64,000 nt of DNA, taken from assembly GCF_030441895.1 (NCBI RefSeq), contig NZ_JARJAS010000004.1, one strand, 5' to 3'. Shown here one piece after another: positions 34,450-43,585 of this stretch (positions within the stretch are counted from its first letter, which is position 1; the number at the start of each line of letters is the position of its first letter). The position numbers and the translations under genes were made by a program. The notes beneath the pieces are model-generated. The model was given only the letters and a program-made list of their open reading frames with translations, did not search any database and was not told the origin of the DNA. Source of the DNA: Enterococcus_D entomosocium (GTDB lineage: Bacteria > Bacillota > Bacilli > Lactobacillales > Enterococcaceae).

Positions 34450-35814
34450 TTGGATGAAAATCAAGAATTAACCGAACGATTTGATCAACTGAATCAAGCA
34501 CTAAAAGACAATGATATCCAGGGATTTCGTGAGGCATTCTTGGATCTGCATATCTACGAGCAGGGTCAATTCTACCAATCTCTAGAAGCAGACGATCGAC
34601 AAATCGTCTATACGTATCTATCGCCGAAAGAATTGGCAGACATGTTTGACGTCATTGAAGAAGACGATGAAAACATGGTGGACTATCTTTCAGAAATGCG
34701 GCCGGCATATGCTGCAACGATGTTAGCAGAGATGTATACCGATAATGCTGTCGATCTACTGAATACATTGGACAAGAAACAAACGGCCAAATATTTGAGT
34801 CTGATGACTGCTGAAGCCGCTAGCGAGATCAAAGAACTATTGCATTATGAAGATGAAACAGCTGGATCATTGATGACAACCGAGTTTGTTTCCATTGTTG
34901 CCAACCAAACGGTTCGTTCAGCGATGTATGTCTTAAAAAATGCCGCAGATGTTGCTGAGACGATTTATTATATTTATGTCGTGGATACCGACAACAAACT
35001 TGTGGGCGTTATTTCTTTAAGAGACTTGATCATCAATGATGAAGATACCATGATTGCTGATATTTTGAACGAGCGGGTGATGTCGGTTCATGTTGGAGAT
35101 GACCAAGAGGATGTCGCTCAGACCTTCCGGGATTATGACTTTCTCGCATTGCCAGTCACCGATTATGACGATCACCTATTAGGGATCGTGACCGTCGATG
35201 ATATCATCGACGTTATCGATGATGAAGCAGCCAGTGATTACTCGGGTTTGGCAGGGGTCAATGTAGAAGAAGTCAGTGAAAACCCGATCAAAGCTTCTTC
35301 GAGAAGGTTACCTTGGCTCATCACCTTACTCTTTCTCGGAATGGCAACCGCCAGTTTAATCAGCCATTATGAAGAGTTAGTTAGTGAAGCAAGTATTCTC
35401 GCCGTCTTTATCTCACTGATCACCGGAACTGCCGGCAATGCAGGTACCCAATCTTTAGCGGTAGCCGTACGCCGCTTGGCGATCAATGATGATAAAGAAA
35501 ATAGCTTTATGAAAACAGTGGTCGGTGAGGTGCTGACAGGACTTTTCACAGGAGCTATTACCGGATTGACGATTTTTGCTATTGTGGCTGTCTGGAAACA
35601 AAATCCGATTCTAGGGTTTGTGATCGGGATGGCTATGATGTGTGCCATCACAGTAGCCAACTTAGCGGGAAGTTTGATTCCGATGCTAATGGATAAGCTT
35701 GGGTTTGATCCGGCAGTGGCGAGCGGTCCGTTTATTACGACCCTCAGTGATTTGACCAGTGTTTTGATCTATTTCAATATTGCCAGTCTTTTTATGAACT
35801 ATTTTATTCAATGA
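34450..35814 (+). CDS. mgtE: Magnesium transporter MgtE
   Basis: A 454-residue protein with the MgtE layout: an acidic N-domain (to about 125), two CBS domains (about 135-255), an acidic connecting helix (VDDIIDVIDDEAASDYSGLAG) and five membrane segments (about 285-454) with the pore motif TGTAGNAGTQS. The cytoplasmic acidic domains bind Mg and close the pore when Mg is plentiful. I chose TTG 34450, six bases after GAGGTG; GTG 34441 lies inside that site. It ends the relQ operon, 17 bases after the previous gene. Confidence 0.95.
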   Translation: MDENQELTERFDQLNQALKDNDIQGFREAFLDLHIYEQGQFYQSLEADDRQIVYTYLSPKELADMFDVIEEDDENMVDYLSEMRPAYAATMLAEMYTDNAVDLLNTLDKKQTAKYLSLMTAEAASEIKELLHYEDETAGSLMTTEFVSIVANQTVRSAMYVLKNAADVAETIYYIYVVDTDNKLVGVISLRDLIINDEDTMIADILNERVMSVHVGDDQEDVAQTFRDYDFLALPVTDYDDHLLGIVTVDDIIDVIDDEAASDYSGLAGVNVEEVSENPIKASSRRLPWLITLLFLGMATASLISHYEELVSEASILAVFISLITGTAGNAGTQSLAVAVRRLAINDDKENSFMKTVVGEVLTGLFTGAITGLTIFAIVAVWKQNPILGFVIGMAMMCAITVANLAGSLIPMLMDKLGFDPAVASGPFITTLSDLTSVLIYFNIASLFMNYFIQ

Positions 35815-35823
35815 ATAAAAAAT

Positions 35824-35876
35824 AAAAGCAAGCCGATGATTTTTCTTCGAGTGAAGAATCATTGGCTTGCTTTTTA
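35824..35876. terminator. Terminator between mgtE and the AraC-type gene
   Basis: AGCAAGCCGATGATT pairs with AATCATTGGCTTGCT (wobble) and a second inner stem CTTC/GAAG. T and A runs on both sides allow use on both strands. Confidence 0.88.
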
Positions 35877-36710
35877 ATTTTTTGGTTTTGGCAACACCCC
35901 AGAAGGAGAGACGCCATAAAGTTTTTTAAAAGACTTGCTAAAGTGATAGGCATCTTGATAGCCAACTGCAGAGGCGACTTCCTTGATCGTGAGGTTGTCA
36001 TTTTTTAGCATGTCTTTGGCGCGTTTTAGGCGGATTTCTATCAAATAGTTAATGGGGCTGACCCCTGTCGCTTCTTTAAAAATCTTGGAAAGGTACGTCG
36101 GGCTGAGAAATTGATCTTGTGCCAGTTTTTCCAAGGTGATTTCTTCTTTATAATGATTTTCCAAATAATAGACGGTATAGTTGACGATTTGTTGTTGTCT
36201 TCTTTGGCTTTTGGAAAGGTAAGGAACGACATTGATGTGGTCTTCATTTAGTCCGCGTAAAATATAGACGAGCATCTCCATCAAGACAGCTTTTTGCATT
36301 AACTGAAACTCATCCCGCTCTTCACTGCTTTCTCTCACCAACTGCCACGCTTTTTCCAAAACTTGATGATGGTATTTGCCTAATTCTAACAATGGGTGCT
36401 TGTTGGGGAAAAAATTTCGCTTGAATCCTTCCAAGGAAATATTCTTCAGTCCAATATGCAACTGGTGGGAGCGAGTGCCTTTAGGCTGTAACTCGCAGTG
36501 GTCGACACCAGGATTAAAAAGCATGACACTGCCAGCACGAATTTTCTTCGCTGGTTCTTTTTCAAAATAATACGTACTTTCTCCTTCTAACAAGACGCTG
36601 ATTTCTAAAAAGTCATGATGGTGCATTTCTCCATGACTTTCTGCTTGCGTCCATGGGTCAAAGAGATAGATGATTTCGGGATTGAAGGTTCGAGGGTTAA
36701 CTAAATTCAT
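35874..36710 (-). CDS. AraC-family transcription regulator
   Basis: A 278-residue regulator with an N-terminal cupin domain (HHHDFLEISVLLEGESTYYFE, AGSVMLFNPGVDHCE) and a C-terminal double helix-turn-helix (about 180-270) with LAQDQFLSPTYLSKIFKEATGVSPINYLIEIRLKRAKDML and IKEVASAVGYQDAYHFSKSFKKLYGVSP divided between the two. The cupin usually senses a sugar or other small molecule. It is divergent from the heterodimeric ABC exporter operon, with 144 bases between, so it may control that operon; this is inference. Confidence 0.92.
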   Translation of the reverse strand: MNLVNPRTFNPEIIYLFDPWTQAESHGEMHHHDFLEISVLLEGESTYYFEKEPAKKIRAGSVMLFNPGVDHCELQPKGTRSHQLHIGLKNISLEGFKRNFFPNKHPLLELGKYHHQVLEKAWQLVRESSEERDEFQLMQKAVLMEMLVYILRGLNEDHINVVPYLSKSQRRQQQIVNYTVYYLENHYKEEITLEKLAQDQFLSPTYLSKIFKEATGVSPINYLIEIRLKRAKDMLKNDNLTIKEVASAVGYQDAYHFSKSFKKLYGVSPSGVLPKPKN

Positions 36711-36854
36711 GGCTGATTCACTCCAATTGGGTGCCCATCTCCGATAAAAAAAGGGAATGGTGCTTCTTACTAATATTTTACATCAAAATGAGTAAGAAAA
36801 ACCATTCAAATCGCTTTTCAAAACGCTAAGCTTAACAACGAGAGGGGGAATTAG

Positions 36855-38606
36855 ATGAGTAATACACAATGGATCTGGCGCTATGCCAAAAAGAACCGCG
36901 GAAAAATCATATTGGCGATCCTGTTTTTAGTGATCAATGCAGCGCTGATCATTGTTAATCCGTACTTGGGAGGAATGGTGATCGATGATGTCATCAATCA
37001 GCAAAAAACGCACTTATTGATTCCATTACTGTTGATCATGATCGCAACGACCGTCATTCGCACCATTGTCCGCTATAGTTATCAAATTTTATTTGAACGG
37101 GTCGGACAAAATACGCTATACGATTTACGGGAAGACTTGTATCAGAAACTGCAGGAATTGGATTTCGACTTTTTTAATCACACACGGGTTGGAGATATTA
37201 TGGCACGAATGACCGGGGATACTGATGCCATACGCCACTTTGTTTCTTGGGTGACCTATAATATCGCTGAATGTATCTTGTGGTTCTTTTCTGCGGTGGT
37301 GGTCATGAGCTTTATTGATTGGAAATTGATGTTGGCATTGGTGGCTGTCACACCGATCATTTTTCTGTTGACGAATCGCATGTCTAAAAAAGCACACCCA
37401 CTGTTTTTTGATATTCGTGAGAGCTTTTCGCGCTTGAACTCAATGGTAGAAGAAAATATTGGTGGCAATCGGGTGGTGAAAGCTTTTGCTCGTGAAAATT
37501 TTGAGATCGAAAAATTTCGCTCCTACAACGAAGATTTTAAGACCCGCAACATGGCATCTGCCAAAGTTTCCCGCACTTATCTGCCATGGCTTGATGGCTT
37601 AGCAGGAAGTTTGTCAGTCATTGCCTTAGTCTTAGGCGGAATTTTCGTAATCAATGGGGAGATGACATTAGGTGATCTCGTTGCATTTAATGGCTATCTA
37701 TGGATGTTGAATAACCCTATGCGTATGAGCGGTTGGTTGATCAACGATGTTCAGCGTTTTTCTGCAGCTTGTATCAAAATTCGACAAATGCTAGCACAAG
37801 AATCGAAAATACCGATTCACCAACAAGAAAAATTAGAACCGATCAAAGGGTTTGTGGAATTCAAAGATGTCTCGTTCCACTTTTCAGATGACCCGGATCA
37901 AAATGTGTTGGAAAACATCAACTTCACCATCGGGCCAGGACAAACGTTAGGGATTTTAGGCGAAACTGGGTCTGGGAAAACGACCTTAGTGAATTTAGTC
38001 GGTCGTTTTTATGACCCGACTGAAGGGGAAGTATTGATTGATGGGAAAAATGCCAAAGAGTATCCTGTGCGACAAATGCGGGAAAACATTTCAATGGTGA
38101 TGCAAGATGTCTTCTTGTTTTCTAATACCATCTCTGACAATATCGCTTTTGGAAATCCTTTAGCAGATGAAGGCTTTATTCGGCAAATGGCGGTAGTCGC
38201 CGATGCAGATACCTTTATTTCTCGAATGCCTCAAGGCTATGAGACGATTGTCGGTGAAAGAGGCGTCGGACTTTCTGGTGGTCAAAAACAACGGATCTCC
38301 CTCGCACGGGCTCTAGCGAAAGATCCATCGATCTTGATTTTGGATGATACGACATCTGCCGTCGATATGGAAACAGAATCGAAGATCCAACAAGAACTAA
38401 CGAAATTAACTGGAGAGAAGACAACGTTTATCATTGCGCATCGGATCTCCTCCGTTCGAGAAGCCGATCAGATCTTGATGATGGAAAAAGGGCGGGTCGT
38501 TGAACAAGGCACCCACGAAGAACTTGTCAAACTGCGAGGTAAATACTATGAAGTGTATCAAAAACAATTAGGTTTGTCAGGAGGTGAAGACGATGGCGAG
38601 AAATAA
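36855..38606 (+). CDS. Heterodimeric ABC exporter, subunit with degenerate ATP site
   Basis: A 583-residue half transporter: six membrane segments (about 18-300), then an ATPase domain with GETGSGKTT (near 369), LSGGQ (near 472) and Walker B ILILDDTTSAVD. The catalytic Glu after Walker B is replaced by Asp, the mark of the degenerate partner in pairs such as BmrC/BmrD, LmrC/LmrD and TM287/TM288. AGAGGGGG precedes ATG 36855. It overlaps the second subunit by 14 bases. The cargo is probably hydrophobic compounds (multidrug type); not provable here. Confidence 0.92.
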   Translation: MSNTQWIWRYAKKNRGKIILAILFLVINAALIIVNPYLGGMVIDDVINQQKTHLLIPLLLIMIATTVIRTIVRYSYQILFERVGQNTLYDLREDLYQKLQELDFDFFNHTRVGDIMARMTGDTDAIRHFVSWVTYNIAECILWFFSAVVVMSFIDWKLMLALVAVTPIIFLLTNRMSKKAHPLFFDIRESFSRLNSMVEENIGGNRVVKAFARENFEIEKFRSYNEDFKTRNMASAKVSRTYLPWLDGLAGSLSVIALVLGGIFVINGEMTLGDLVAFNGYLWMLNNPMRMSGWLINDVQRFSAACIKIRQMLAQESKIPIHQQEKLEPIKGFVEFKDVSFHFSDDPDQNVLENINFTIGPGQTLGILGETGSGKTTLVNLVGRFYDPTEGEVLIDGKNAKEYPVRQMRENISMVMQDVFLFSNTISDNIAFGNPLADEGFIRQMAVVADADTFISRMPQGYETIVGERGVGLSGGQKQRISLARALAKDPSILILDDTTSAVDMETESKIQQELTKLTGEKTTFIIAHRISSVREADQILMMEKGRVVEQGTHEELVKLRGKYYEVYQKQLGLSGGEDDGEK

Positions 38607-40374
38607 ATTTGATGTGGATGAGGAATTAGACCAGGAATTTAGCTGGAAGGATTTCAAGCGTTTGTCCCAATACGTCGTACCGTATAAAAAAAACATTGGG
38701 AAAGTACTATTTACGATCATCCTGGCAAACTTAGCAGGAATGCTGGCGCCCGTTTTCACGAAGATCGCCATCGACTCATCGATTCCTGAGAAAAATGTCA
38801 ATCAATTGCTGCTTTTAGGAGCTGCCTTTCTAGTGACCTTGATCGTTATTGGCGTCTGCATGCGTTATCGTATTTACCATATCACGAATATTGGGCAAGA
38901 TGTTTTGAAGGATATGCGCTTTGATATTTTTGAACATCTGCAGCGGCTGCCGTTTTCTTATTTTGATACAAGGCCCCATGGCAAGATCTTGATCCGCATC
39001 GTAAACTATATCAATACACTGAGTGACCTGTTGAGTAATGGCCTGATCAATTTGATTTCCGATGTTTTCAACGTCATCATCACCTTGATCTTTATGTTTG
39101 CAATCGACTTCAAATTGACCCTATATTCCCTTGCGTTGCTGCCAATTTTGTTCATCATGGTGATGGTAATCAAAAATAACCAGCGCAAAGCCTATCAGGA
39201 GTTGAGCAATAAACAGTCCAATTTAAATGCTTACATTCATGAAAGTATTGCCGGCATCAAGATTACCCAATCCTTCGCACGGGAAGAAGAAAATGCAGAG
39301 ATTTTCCAAGAAGTCAGCAATGATTATCGGACTTCCTGGATGAAAGCTGTCAAAATTCAGTTTCTCATGTGGCCTGGGGTGCAAAACATTTCAGTCATTA
39401 CGACTTGTTTGATTTATTTTGTCGGCATTCGCCAAATCGGTGTCGCTGTCAGCACAGGTACTCTGATCGCTTTTATCAGTTATATCAATAATTTCTGGAA
39501 TCCAGTCATCAACATCGGGAATTTTTATAATTCTTTGATTACAGCAACAGCCTATCTTGAACGGATTTTTGAAACGATGGATGAAGTCCCAGATATCGAA
39601 GACAAACCAGATGCAAAAGTATTGCCGACGATGAAAGGGACCGTTGATTTTGAACACGTGACCTTCCGATACGAAGAAGGCAAAAACATTCTTTCTGATG
39701 TCAATTTTCACATCGAACCCGGGGAAAGCATTGCCTTGGTTGGCCCTACTGGTGCAGGAAAGACCACGATCATCAATTTGCTGAGCCGCTTTTATGATGT
39801 CAATGAAGGCAGTGTTAAAGTAGATGGGATGGATGTTCGTGACGTGACGCTGGAATCGCTGCGTTCACAAATGGGGGTCATGCTGCAAGATACTTTTATT
39901 TTCTCAGGAACGATCATAGAGAATATTCGCTATGGAAAATTAGATGCAACAGAAGAAGAGATCATCGAAGCAGCGAAAATCGTCCGTGCTCACGACTTTA
40001 TCACGGAGTTGAAAGACGGCTATCAAACCGTCGTCGAAGAACGAGGAAGCACTTTATCTGCAGGGCAACGGCAACTGATTTCCTTTGCCCGAGCGTTGTT
40101 GGCTGATCCAAAAATTTTGATCTTAGATGAAGCGACCTCAAGTATCGATACGAAGACAGAAGAATTGCTGCAAGAAGGATTGTTGAAGCTGTTAGAAGGC
40201 AGAACCTCATTTATCATTGCTCACCGGCTGTCCACGATCAAAAATTCTGATCGAATCTTTTACGTGGCGGGGGGAACGATCGCTGAATCTGGTAACCATG
40301 ATCAGCTAATGGCACAAAAAGGCTTGTACCACCATTTGTATCAATCACAATACGACTTACTGCAAGCCATATAA
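38593..40374 (+). CDS. Heterodimeric ABC exporter, catalytic subunit
   Basis: A 593-residue half transporter with an N-terminal acidic extension (DVDEELDQEFSWKDFK) typical of this subunit, six membrane segments, GPTGAGKTT (near 383), a signature changed to LSAGQ (near 488) and a canonical Walker B ILILDEATSSID. With the first subunit this gives one good and one degenerate ATP site, the expected asymmetric pair. I chose ATG 38593 behind AGGAGGTGAAGACG; the overlap couples translation of the two subunits. Confidence 0.93.
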   Translation: MARNKFDVDEELDQEFSWKDFKRLSQYVVPYKKNIGKVLFTIILANLAGMLAPVFTKIAIDSSIPEKNVNQLLLLGAAFLVTLIVIGVCMRYRIYHITNIGQDVLKDMRFDIFEHLQRLPFSYFDTRPHGKILIRIVNYINTLSDLLSNGLINLISDVFNVIITLIFMFAIDFKLTLYSLALLPILFIMVMVIKNNQRKAYQELSNKQSNLNAYIHESIAGIKITQSFAREEENAEIFQEVSNDYRTSWMKAVKIQFLMWPGVQNISVITTCLIYFVGIRQIGVAVSTGTLIAFISYINNFWNPVINIGNFYNSLITATAYLERIFETMDEVPDIEDKPDAKVLPTMKGTVDFEHVTFRYEEGKNILSDVNFHIEPGESIALVGPTGAGKTTIINLLSRFYDVNEGSVKVDGMDVRDVTLESLRSQMGVMLQDTFIFSGTIIENIRYGKLDATEEEIIEAAKIVRAHDFITELKDGYQTVVEERGSTLSAGQRQLISFARALLADPKILILDEATSSIDTKTEELLQEGLLKLLEGRTSFIIAHRLSTIKNSDRIFYVAGGTIAESGNHDQLMAQKGLYHHLYQSQYDLLQAI

Positions 40375-40376
40375 AA

Positions 40377-40423
40377 AGAATCCCCACAAATGATGCGTTA
40401 CCATCGTTTGTGGGGGTTTCTTT
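40377..40423 (+). terminator. Terminator of the ABC exporter operon
   Basis: AGAATCCCCACAAATGATG pairs with CATCGTTTGTGGGGGTTTCT around a short loop. The 3' tract is T-rich but broken by C, so it may be moderately strong. Confidence 0.8.
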
Positions 40424-40449
40424 GCGTGATTCTTTTGTGTCCCTCAATC

Positions 40450-41091
40450 TCAATCGTTAAGGTCAACGATTCTGGTTCCATGAACTTCTTTTACACCTAG
40501 TATATCAGCAACTTGTTGGGCATTTTCATAGGAAATGCCACCGCCAGGTAAGATCTTTAAACGCTCACCAGCATAGGCGATCAATTCTTTCAGACGATCG
40601 AAATTTGCTTCGATAGGGGTGCCTGCAGTACCACCATGGGTCAAAATCCGCTGTACGCCATGCTCAGCTAACCAATCGATCGCCTTGAATTGACGCGCTG
40701 CAGGAATTGCGTCGAATGCCATGTGAAAAGTAACTTGCAAGCCTTCTGCAGTTTCTAACAATAGCTCCAATGCTTCTTCGTCCAACCAACCGCTAGGTGT
40801 TAAGCAACCTAGAACAACGCCGTCTGTTCCTAATTTTTTTGCTTCGATCAAGTCGGTATGCATGATTTTCAATTCTGTATCATTGTAAACAAAATCACCG
40901 CCCCGAGGTCGAATGATCGTCATAACGGGTATTCCTTTTTCGCCAGCATATTGCAGGACTTCTTCTTGCACGCCGGTACTTGGTGTTGTTCCGCCGACTG
41001 CTAAATTATCACAGAGTTCGATGCGTTGGGCACCTCGGGCGATTGCTAAGGGAATATTGGTATAATTTTCTGCACAAAATTCTTTTAACAT
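40450..41091 (-). CDS. cutC: Copper homeostasis protein CutC family
   Basis: A 213-residue TIM-barrel protein. RIELCDNLAVGGTTPSTG, IIRPRGGDFVYND, TFHMAFDAI, ILTHGGTAGTPIE and LPGGGISYENA are the conserved CutC segments. The E. faecalis protein has been linked to copper handling; the actual biochemical activity of the family is not settled. AGGAGGTAAATC lies before ATG 41091 on the reverse strand. It is a single gene, divergent from rlmA. Confidence 0.92.
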   Translation of the reverse strand: MLKEFCAENYTNIPLAIARGAQRIELCDNLAVGGTTPSTGVQEEVLQYAGEKGIPVMTIIRPRGGDFVYNDTELKIMHTDLIEAKKLGTDGVVLGCLTPSGWLDEEALELLLETAEGLQVTFHMAFDAIPAARQFKAIDWLAEHGVQRILTHGGTAGTPIEANFDRLKELIAYAGERLKILPGGGISYENAQQVADILGVKEVHGTRIVDLND

Positions 41092-41193
41092 GATTTACCT
41101 CCAATAGATGGGTGTTCAATTGATTTGTTATTCTATCCACTAGCATTCTACCACAAGAATATGCTAAAGTAGAGCAGAGATGAGGGAAGTTGA

Positions 41194-42036
41194 ATGTTAA
41201 AAAAAATCGATCGCGGGCGCCTTTTTTTAAACGCCCATTATCACTTATTTGAATGTCCGTTGTGCCGCCAAGCATTTTTCCCGACCGAAAATGGCTTGGT
41301 TTGTCCAAATCGTCATCGATTTGACTTATCAAAGAAAGGCACACTTTTCTTTTTGGATCATCAAGTTAAAGCAGATTATGATCAAGCACTGTTTTTGCCG
41401 CGTCAACGTATGATCGCTAGCGGCATGTATGCACCAGTCCTTGAGACTATCAAAGCAGCTTTGGGGGATGCTGAGTATCTTTTAGATGTCGGTTGCGGTG
41501 AAGGCAGTTTCCTTGCACAGATGGTCAATGAAAAGACCCAAGCGGCTGTCGGTTTTGATATCGCCAAAGACGGGGTCTATCTAGCTACCAATCAAAACGT
41601 ACCCGCTTTTTGGTGTGTGGCGGATCTGACTAAGTTACCGTTTGCTGAAGCGAGCTTTGATACGATTTTCAATCTGTTTTCACCGTCAAATTACGGGGAG
41701 TTCAACCGCATTCTAAAAAAGGGTGGCCAGTTGATCAAAGTCGTCCCAGCAGCGGATTATTTAAAAGAACTACGAGCCGCTTTTTATCCTGATGACGAAA
41801 CAAAACAGCAGTATTCGAATGAACGGGTCGTTAGCAAATTTTTTGAACACTATCCCACCGCATCCCGTCAAAGAGTAACGCATGTTTTTGCGATTCCTGA
41901 AGAAAATCGGCAAGATTTACTTGCCATGTCGCCGTTAGAGTGGGGGGCTTCGGAGGAAAGGAAAGAAAAGCTGCGTCAAACCCCTTTGGCACAGATAACT
42001 GTTGATGTTGAGGTGTTGATTGCGAAAATTTCCTGA
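41194..42036 (+). CDS. rlmA: 23S rRNA guanine methyltransferase (RlmA family)
   Basis: A 280-residue enzyme with an N-terminal zinc ribbon (Cys21, Cys24, Cys37, His41 in CPLC...CPNRH) and a Rossmann methyltransferase domain with LDVGCGEGSF (near 97). NLFSPSNYGEFNRILKKGG matches the RlmA family. RlmA methylates G745 in Gram-negatives and G748 in Gram-positives (TlrB-type) at the peptide exit tunnel. Which of the two applies is not shown, but the Gram-positive type is likely. AGGGAAGTTGA precedes ATG 41194. Confidence 0.88.
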   Translation: MLKKIDRGRLFLNAHYHLFECPLCRQAFFPTENGLVCPNRHRFDLSKKGTLFFLDHQVKADYDQALFLPRQRMIASGMYAPVLETIKAALGDAEYLLDVGCGEGSFLAQMVNEKTQAAVGFDIAKDGVYLATNQNVPAFWCVADLTKLPFAEASFDTIFNLFSPSNYGEFNRILKKGGQLIKVVPAADYLKELRAAFYPDDETKQQYSNERVVSKFFEHYPTASRQRVTHVFAIPEENRQDLLAMSPLEWGASEERKEKLRQTPLAQITVDVEVLIAKIS

Positions 42037-42066
42037 AAATATTTTGAACTTTTTTGTTATTTACTC

Positions 42067-42095
42067 TTGCAATCATGCCATGGGAGTGATATATT
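42067..42095 (+). promoter_or_regulatory. Strong promoter in the rlmA-trmL gap
   Basis: TTGCAA (42067-42072), exactly 17 bp, then TATATT (42090-42095). It stands 31 bases after the rlmA stop and faces a gene-free stretch ending in a terminator. Confidence 0.75.
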
Positions 42096-42101
42096 GTTCT
42101 C

Positions 42102-42215
42102 AAGTCATTTTTCATTGGTTTTTATCAGGTTCCTGTTCTGATAAAAGTTAGTGAAAAGAGCTTCACTAACGTAACGACTCGCAGTGATCGACACCGAGTT
42201 GGTACGTTTTTTTTT
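42102..42215 (+). ncRNA. Unassigned structured small RNA, about 114 nt
   Basis: Starting about 7 bases after the promoter, the sequence has three successive hairpins: TTTATCAG/CTGATAAA with a 9-base loop, GTTAGTGAA/TTCACTAAC with a 6-base loop, and a terminator stem GTAACGACTCG/CGAGTTGGTAC (one mismatch) followed by nine T. No open frame with a ribosome binding site lies inside. The first 25 bases are unpaired and U-rich, which could be a base-pairing region. I do not recognise the family. Alternatively it is a leader that attenuates trmL, whose start lies 175 bases downstream. Confidence 0.6.
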
Positions 42216-42354
42216 ATGCCCAAAAAAGCACACAAAAAATGTTGTTTCTAGAAAAACAAGTGTGCCAAAATATGGTACTATAGAAGTTATTGAAGAAGCT
42301 ATTGAGAATGAAATGGAAAATGTAAGGTGTAAAAACACAAATCAATGCGAGAAC

Positions 42355-42374
42355 CGATCGGCAATATCCGATCG
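42355..42374 (+). promoter_or_regulatory. Hairpin directly before the trmL ribosome binding site
   Basis: A perfect 7-bp stem CGATCGG/CCGATCG with the loop CAATAT ends at the base before AAAGGAG. It may shape access to the site. The remaining 42216-42354 has a possible -10 (TACTAT, 42276-42281) and no gene. Confidence 0.5.
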
Positions 42375-42390
42375 AAAGGAGTTTTTATCT

Positions 42391-42894
42391 ATGAATCACA
42401 TCGTTCTTTTTGAACCTCAGATCCCGGCCAATACGGGGAACATTGCACGTACTTGTGCAGCAACAAATACTCATTTACACTTAATAGAGCCACTAGGCTT
42501 TTCAACGGATGACAAGCAATTGAAGCGGGCAGGACTTGATTATTGGCATGATGTCAATATCACCTATCACAAAGATTTGGCTACTTTTATGGACTTTTTA
42601 GGAGAGCGTCCGTTGTACCTGATCTCGAAATTTGCCAATCTCGTGTATTCTGACGTCGATTATACCGCAGATGATGATCAGTTCTTTATTTTTGGGAAAG
42701 AAACGACGGGGCTTCCGGAAAGCTTTATGCGTGAGCATGCCGAAAAATGCCTACGCATTCCGATGAATGATGAGCATGTTCGTTCCCTAAATCTATCAAA
42801 TACGGCTGCTTTGATCATTTATGAAGTTTTGCGGCAGCAAGGCTTCCCACAGCTGGAATTGACACACCATTATGAGAACGACAAACTAGATTAA
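42391..42894 (+). CDS. trmL: tRNA (cytidine/uridine-34 2'-O)-methyltransferase TrmL
   Basis: A 167-residue SPOUT methyltransferase, the length of TrmL. Three motifs are visible: NHIVLFEPQIPANTGNIART at the start, FFIFGKETTGLPES (SAM knot) and IPMNDEHVRSLNLSNTAALIIYE. TrmL methylates the wobble ribose of tRNA-Leu. ATG 42391 has AAAGGAG 9 bases upstream; the frame runs open further up to 42184, but without a site and past the family start. The phosphatase gene follows after 17 bases. Confidence 0.94.
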   Translation: MNHIVLFEPQIPANTGNIARTCAATNTHLHLIEPLGFSTDDKQLKRAGLDYWHDVNITYHKDLATFMDFLGERPLYLISKFANLVYSDVDYTADDDQFFIFGKETTGLPESFMREHAEKCLRIPMNDEHVRSLNLSNTAALIIYEVLRQQGFPQLELTHHYENDKLD

Positions 42895-42911
42895 GAAACG
42901 AGGCTTGTTCG

Positions 42912-43565
42912 ATGCAATTATACTTTACCCGTCACGGAAAAACAGAGTGGAACCAAGCGCGCCGCTTTCAAGGGATGCTAGGGGATTCACCGTTATTGCC
43001 GGAAAGTCATGAAGAGATCAAACTGCTCGGTGATCATCTGGCTGCTATTCCTTTTGAGAAGATTTATTCAAGCACGTCTTTACGAGCAAAAGTAACTGCC
43101 CAAGAGATCCAAACAAGGCTCCATCACCCTGTTGAAATTATTTATAATGAGAACCTGCGTGAGATCGGACTTGGTGAATTAGAAGGACGTTCTATCGATG
43201 AAATGCATGAGAAGTATCCTCAACAATTGACTGATCTGCGTAATCATCTTGATCGCTACGATCCCAGTGCCTTTAAGGGAGAGCCGATCCAAGAAACATT
43301 GAGCCGGATCGAGACCGTCGTCATGGATGCGGTGATGCAGCATGAAGGCCCATTATTGTTCGTCGGTCATGGGGCATCCTTTACGGCTGCTATCCAGTGG
43401 CTTGCAGGCAAACCATTAGCCGAATTAAGAGAGCAAGGTGGATTAGTCAATAACAGCGTTAGCTTATTAGAGACGAATGAACAAAAAGTATTGCCTTTTG
43501 AACTAAAAGTTTGGAATGAAGCAAGCTTTTTAAGCAATCAGGCAGGATTAGACGCTTTATTGTAA
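42912..43565 (+). CDS. Histidine phosphatase (phosphoglycerate mutase-like) family protein
   Basis: A 217-residue protein with the catalytic RHG (His8) near the N-terminus in YFTRHGKTEWN, the second Arg in SSTSLRAKVTA, the acid Glu in LGELEGRS and the second His in VGHGASF. Firmicute members of this subgroup are cofactor-independent-looking phosphatases with broad or unknown substrates, so I do not name one. It lies between trmL and recD2 with short gaps, suggesting one transcript. Confidence 0.88.
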   Translation: MQLYFTRHGKTEWNQARRFQGMLGDSPLLPESHEEIKLLGDHLAAIPFEKIYSSTSLRAKVTAQEIQTRLHHPVEIIYNENLREIGLGELEGRSIDEMHEKYPQQLTDLRNHLDRYDPSAFKGEPIQETLSRIETVVMDAVMQHEGPLLFVGHGASFTAAIQWLAGKPLAELREQGGLVNNSVSLLETNEQKVLPFELKVWNEASFLSNQAGLDALL

Positions 43566-43585
43566 ACCATGAAAGGAGCGGCACC

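Noticed and set aside
42180..42215. CACCGAGTTGGTACG followed by T resembles the 3' end of type II-A tracrRNA (CACCGAGTCGGTGC).
   Set aside because: The actual best pairing of this terminator is a different stem (GTAACGACTCG with CGAGTTGGTAC). No anti-repeat, CRISPR repeat or cas gene lies in the window, so I treat the likeness as chance.
42236..42275. ATGTTGTTT...AGAA and TGCCAAAA looked like a broken enterococcal CRISPR repeat.
   Set aside because: Only short pieces match, in one copy, with no spacer pattern.
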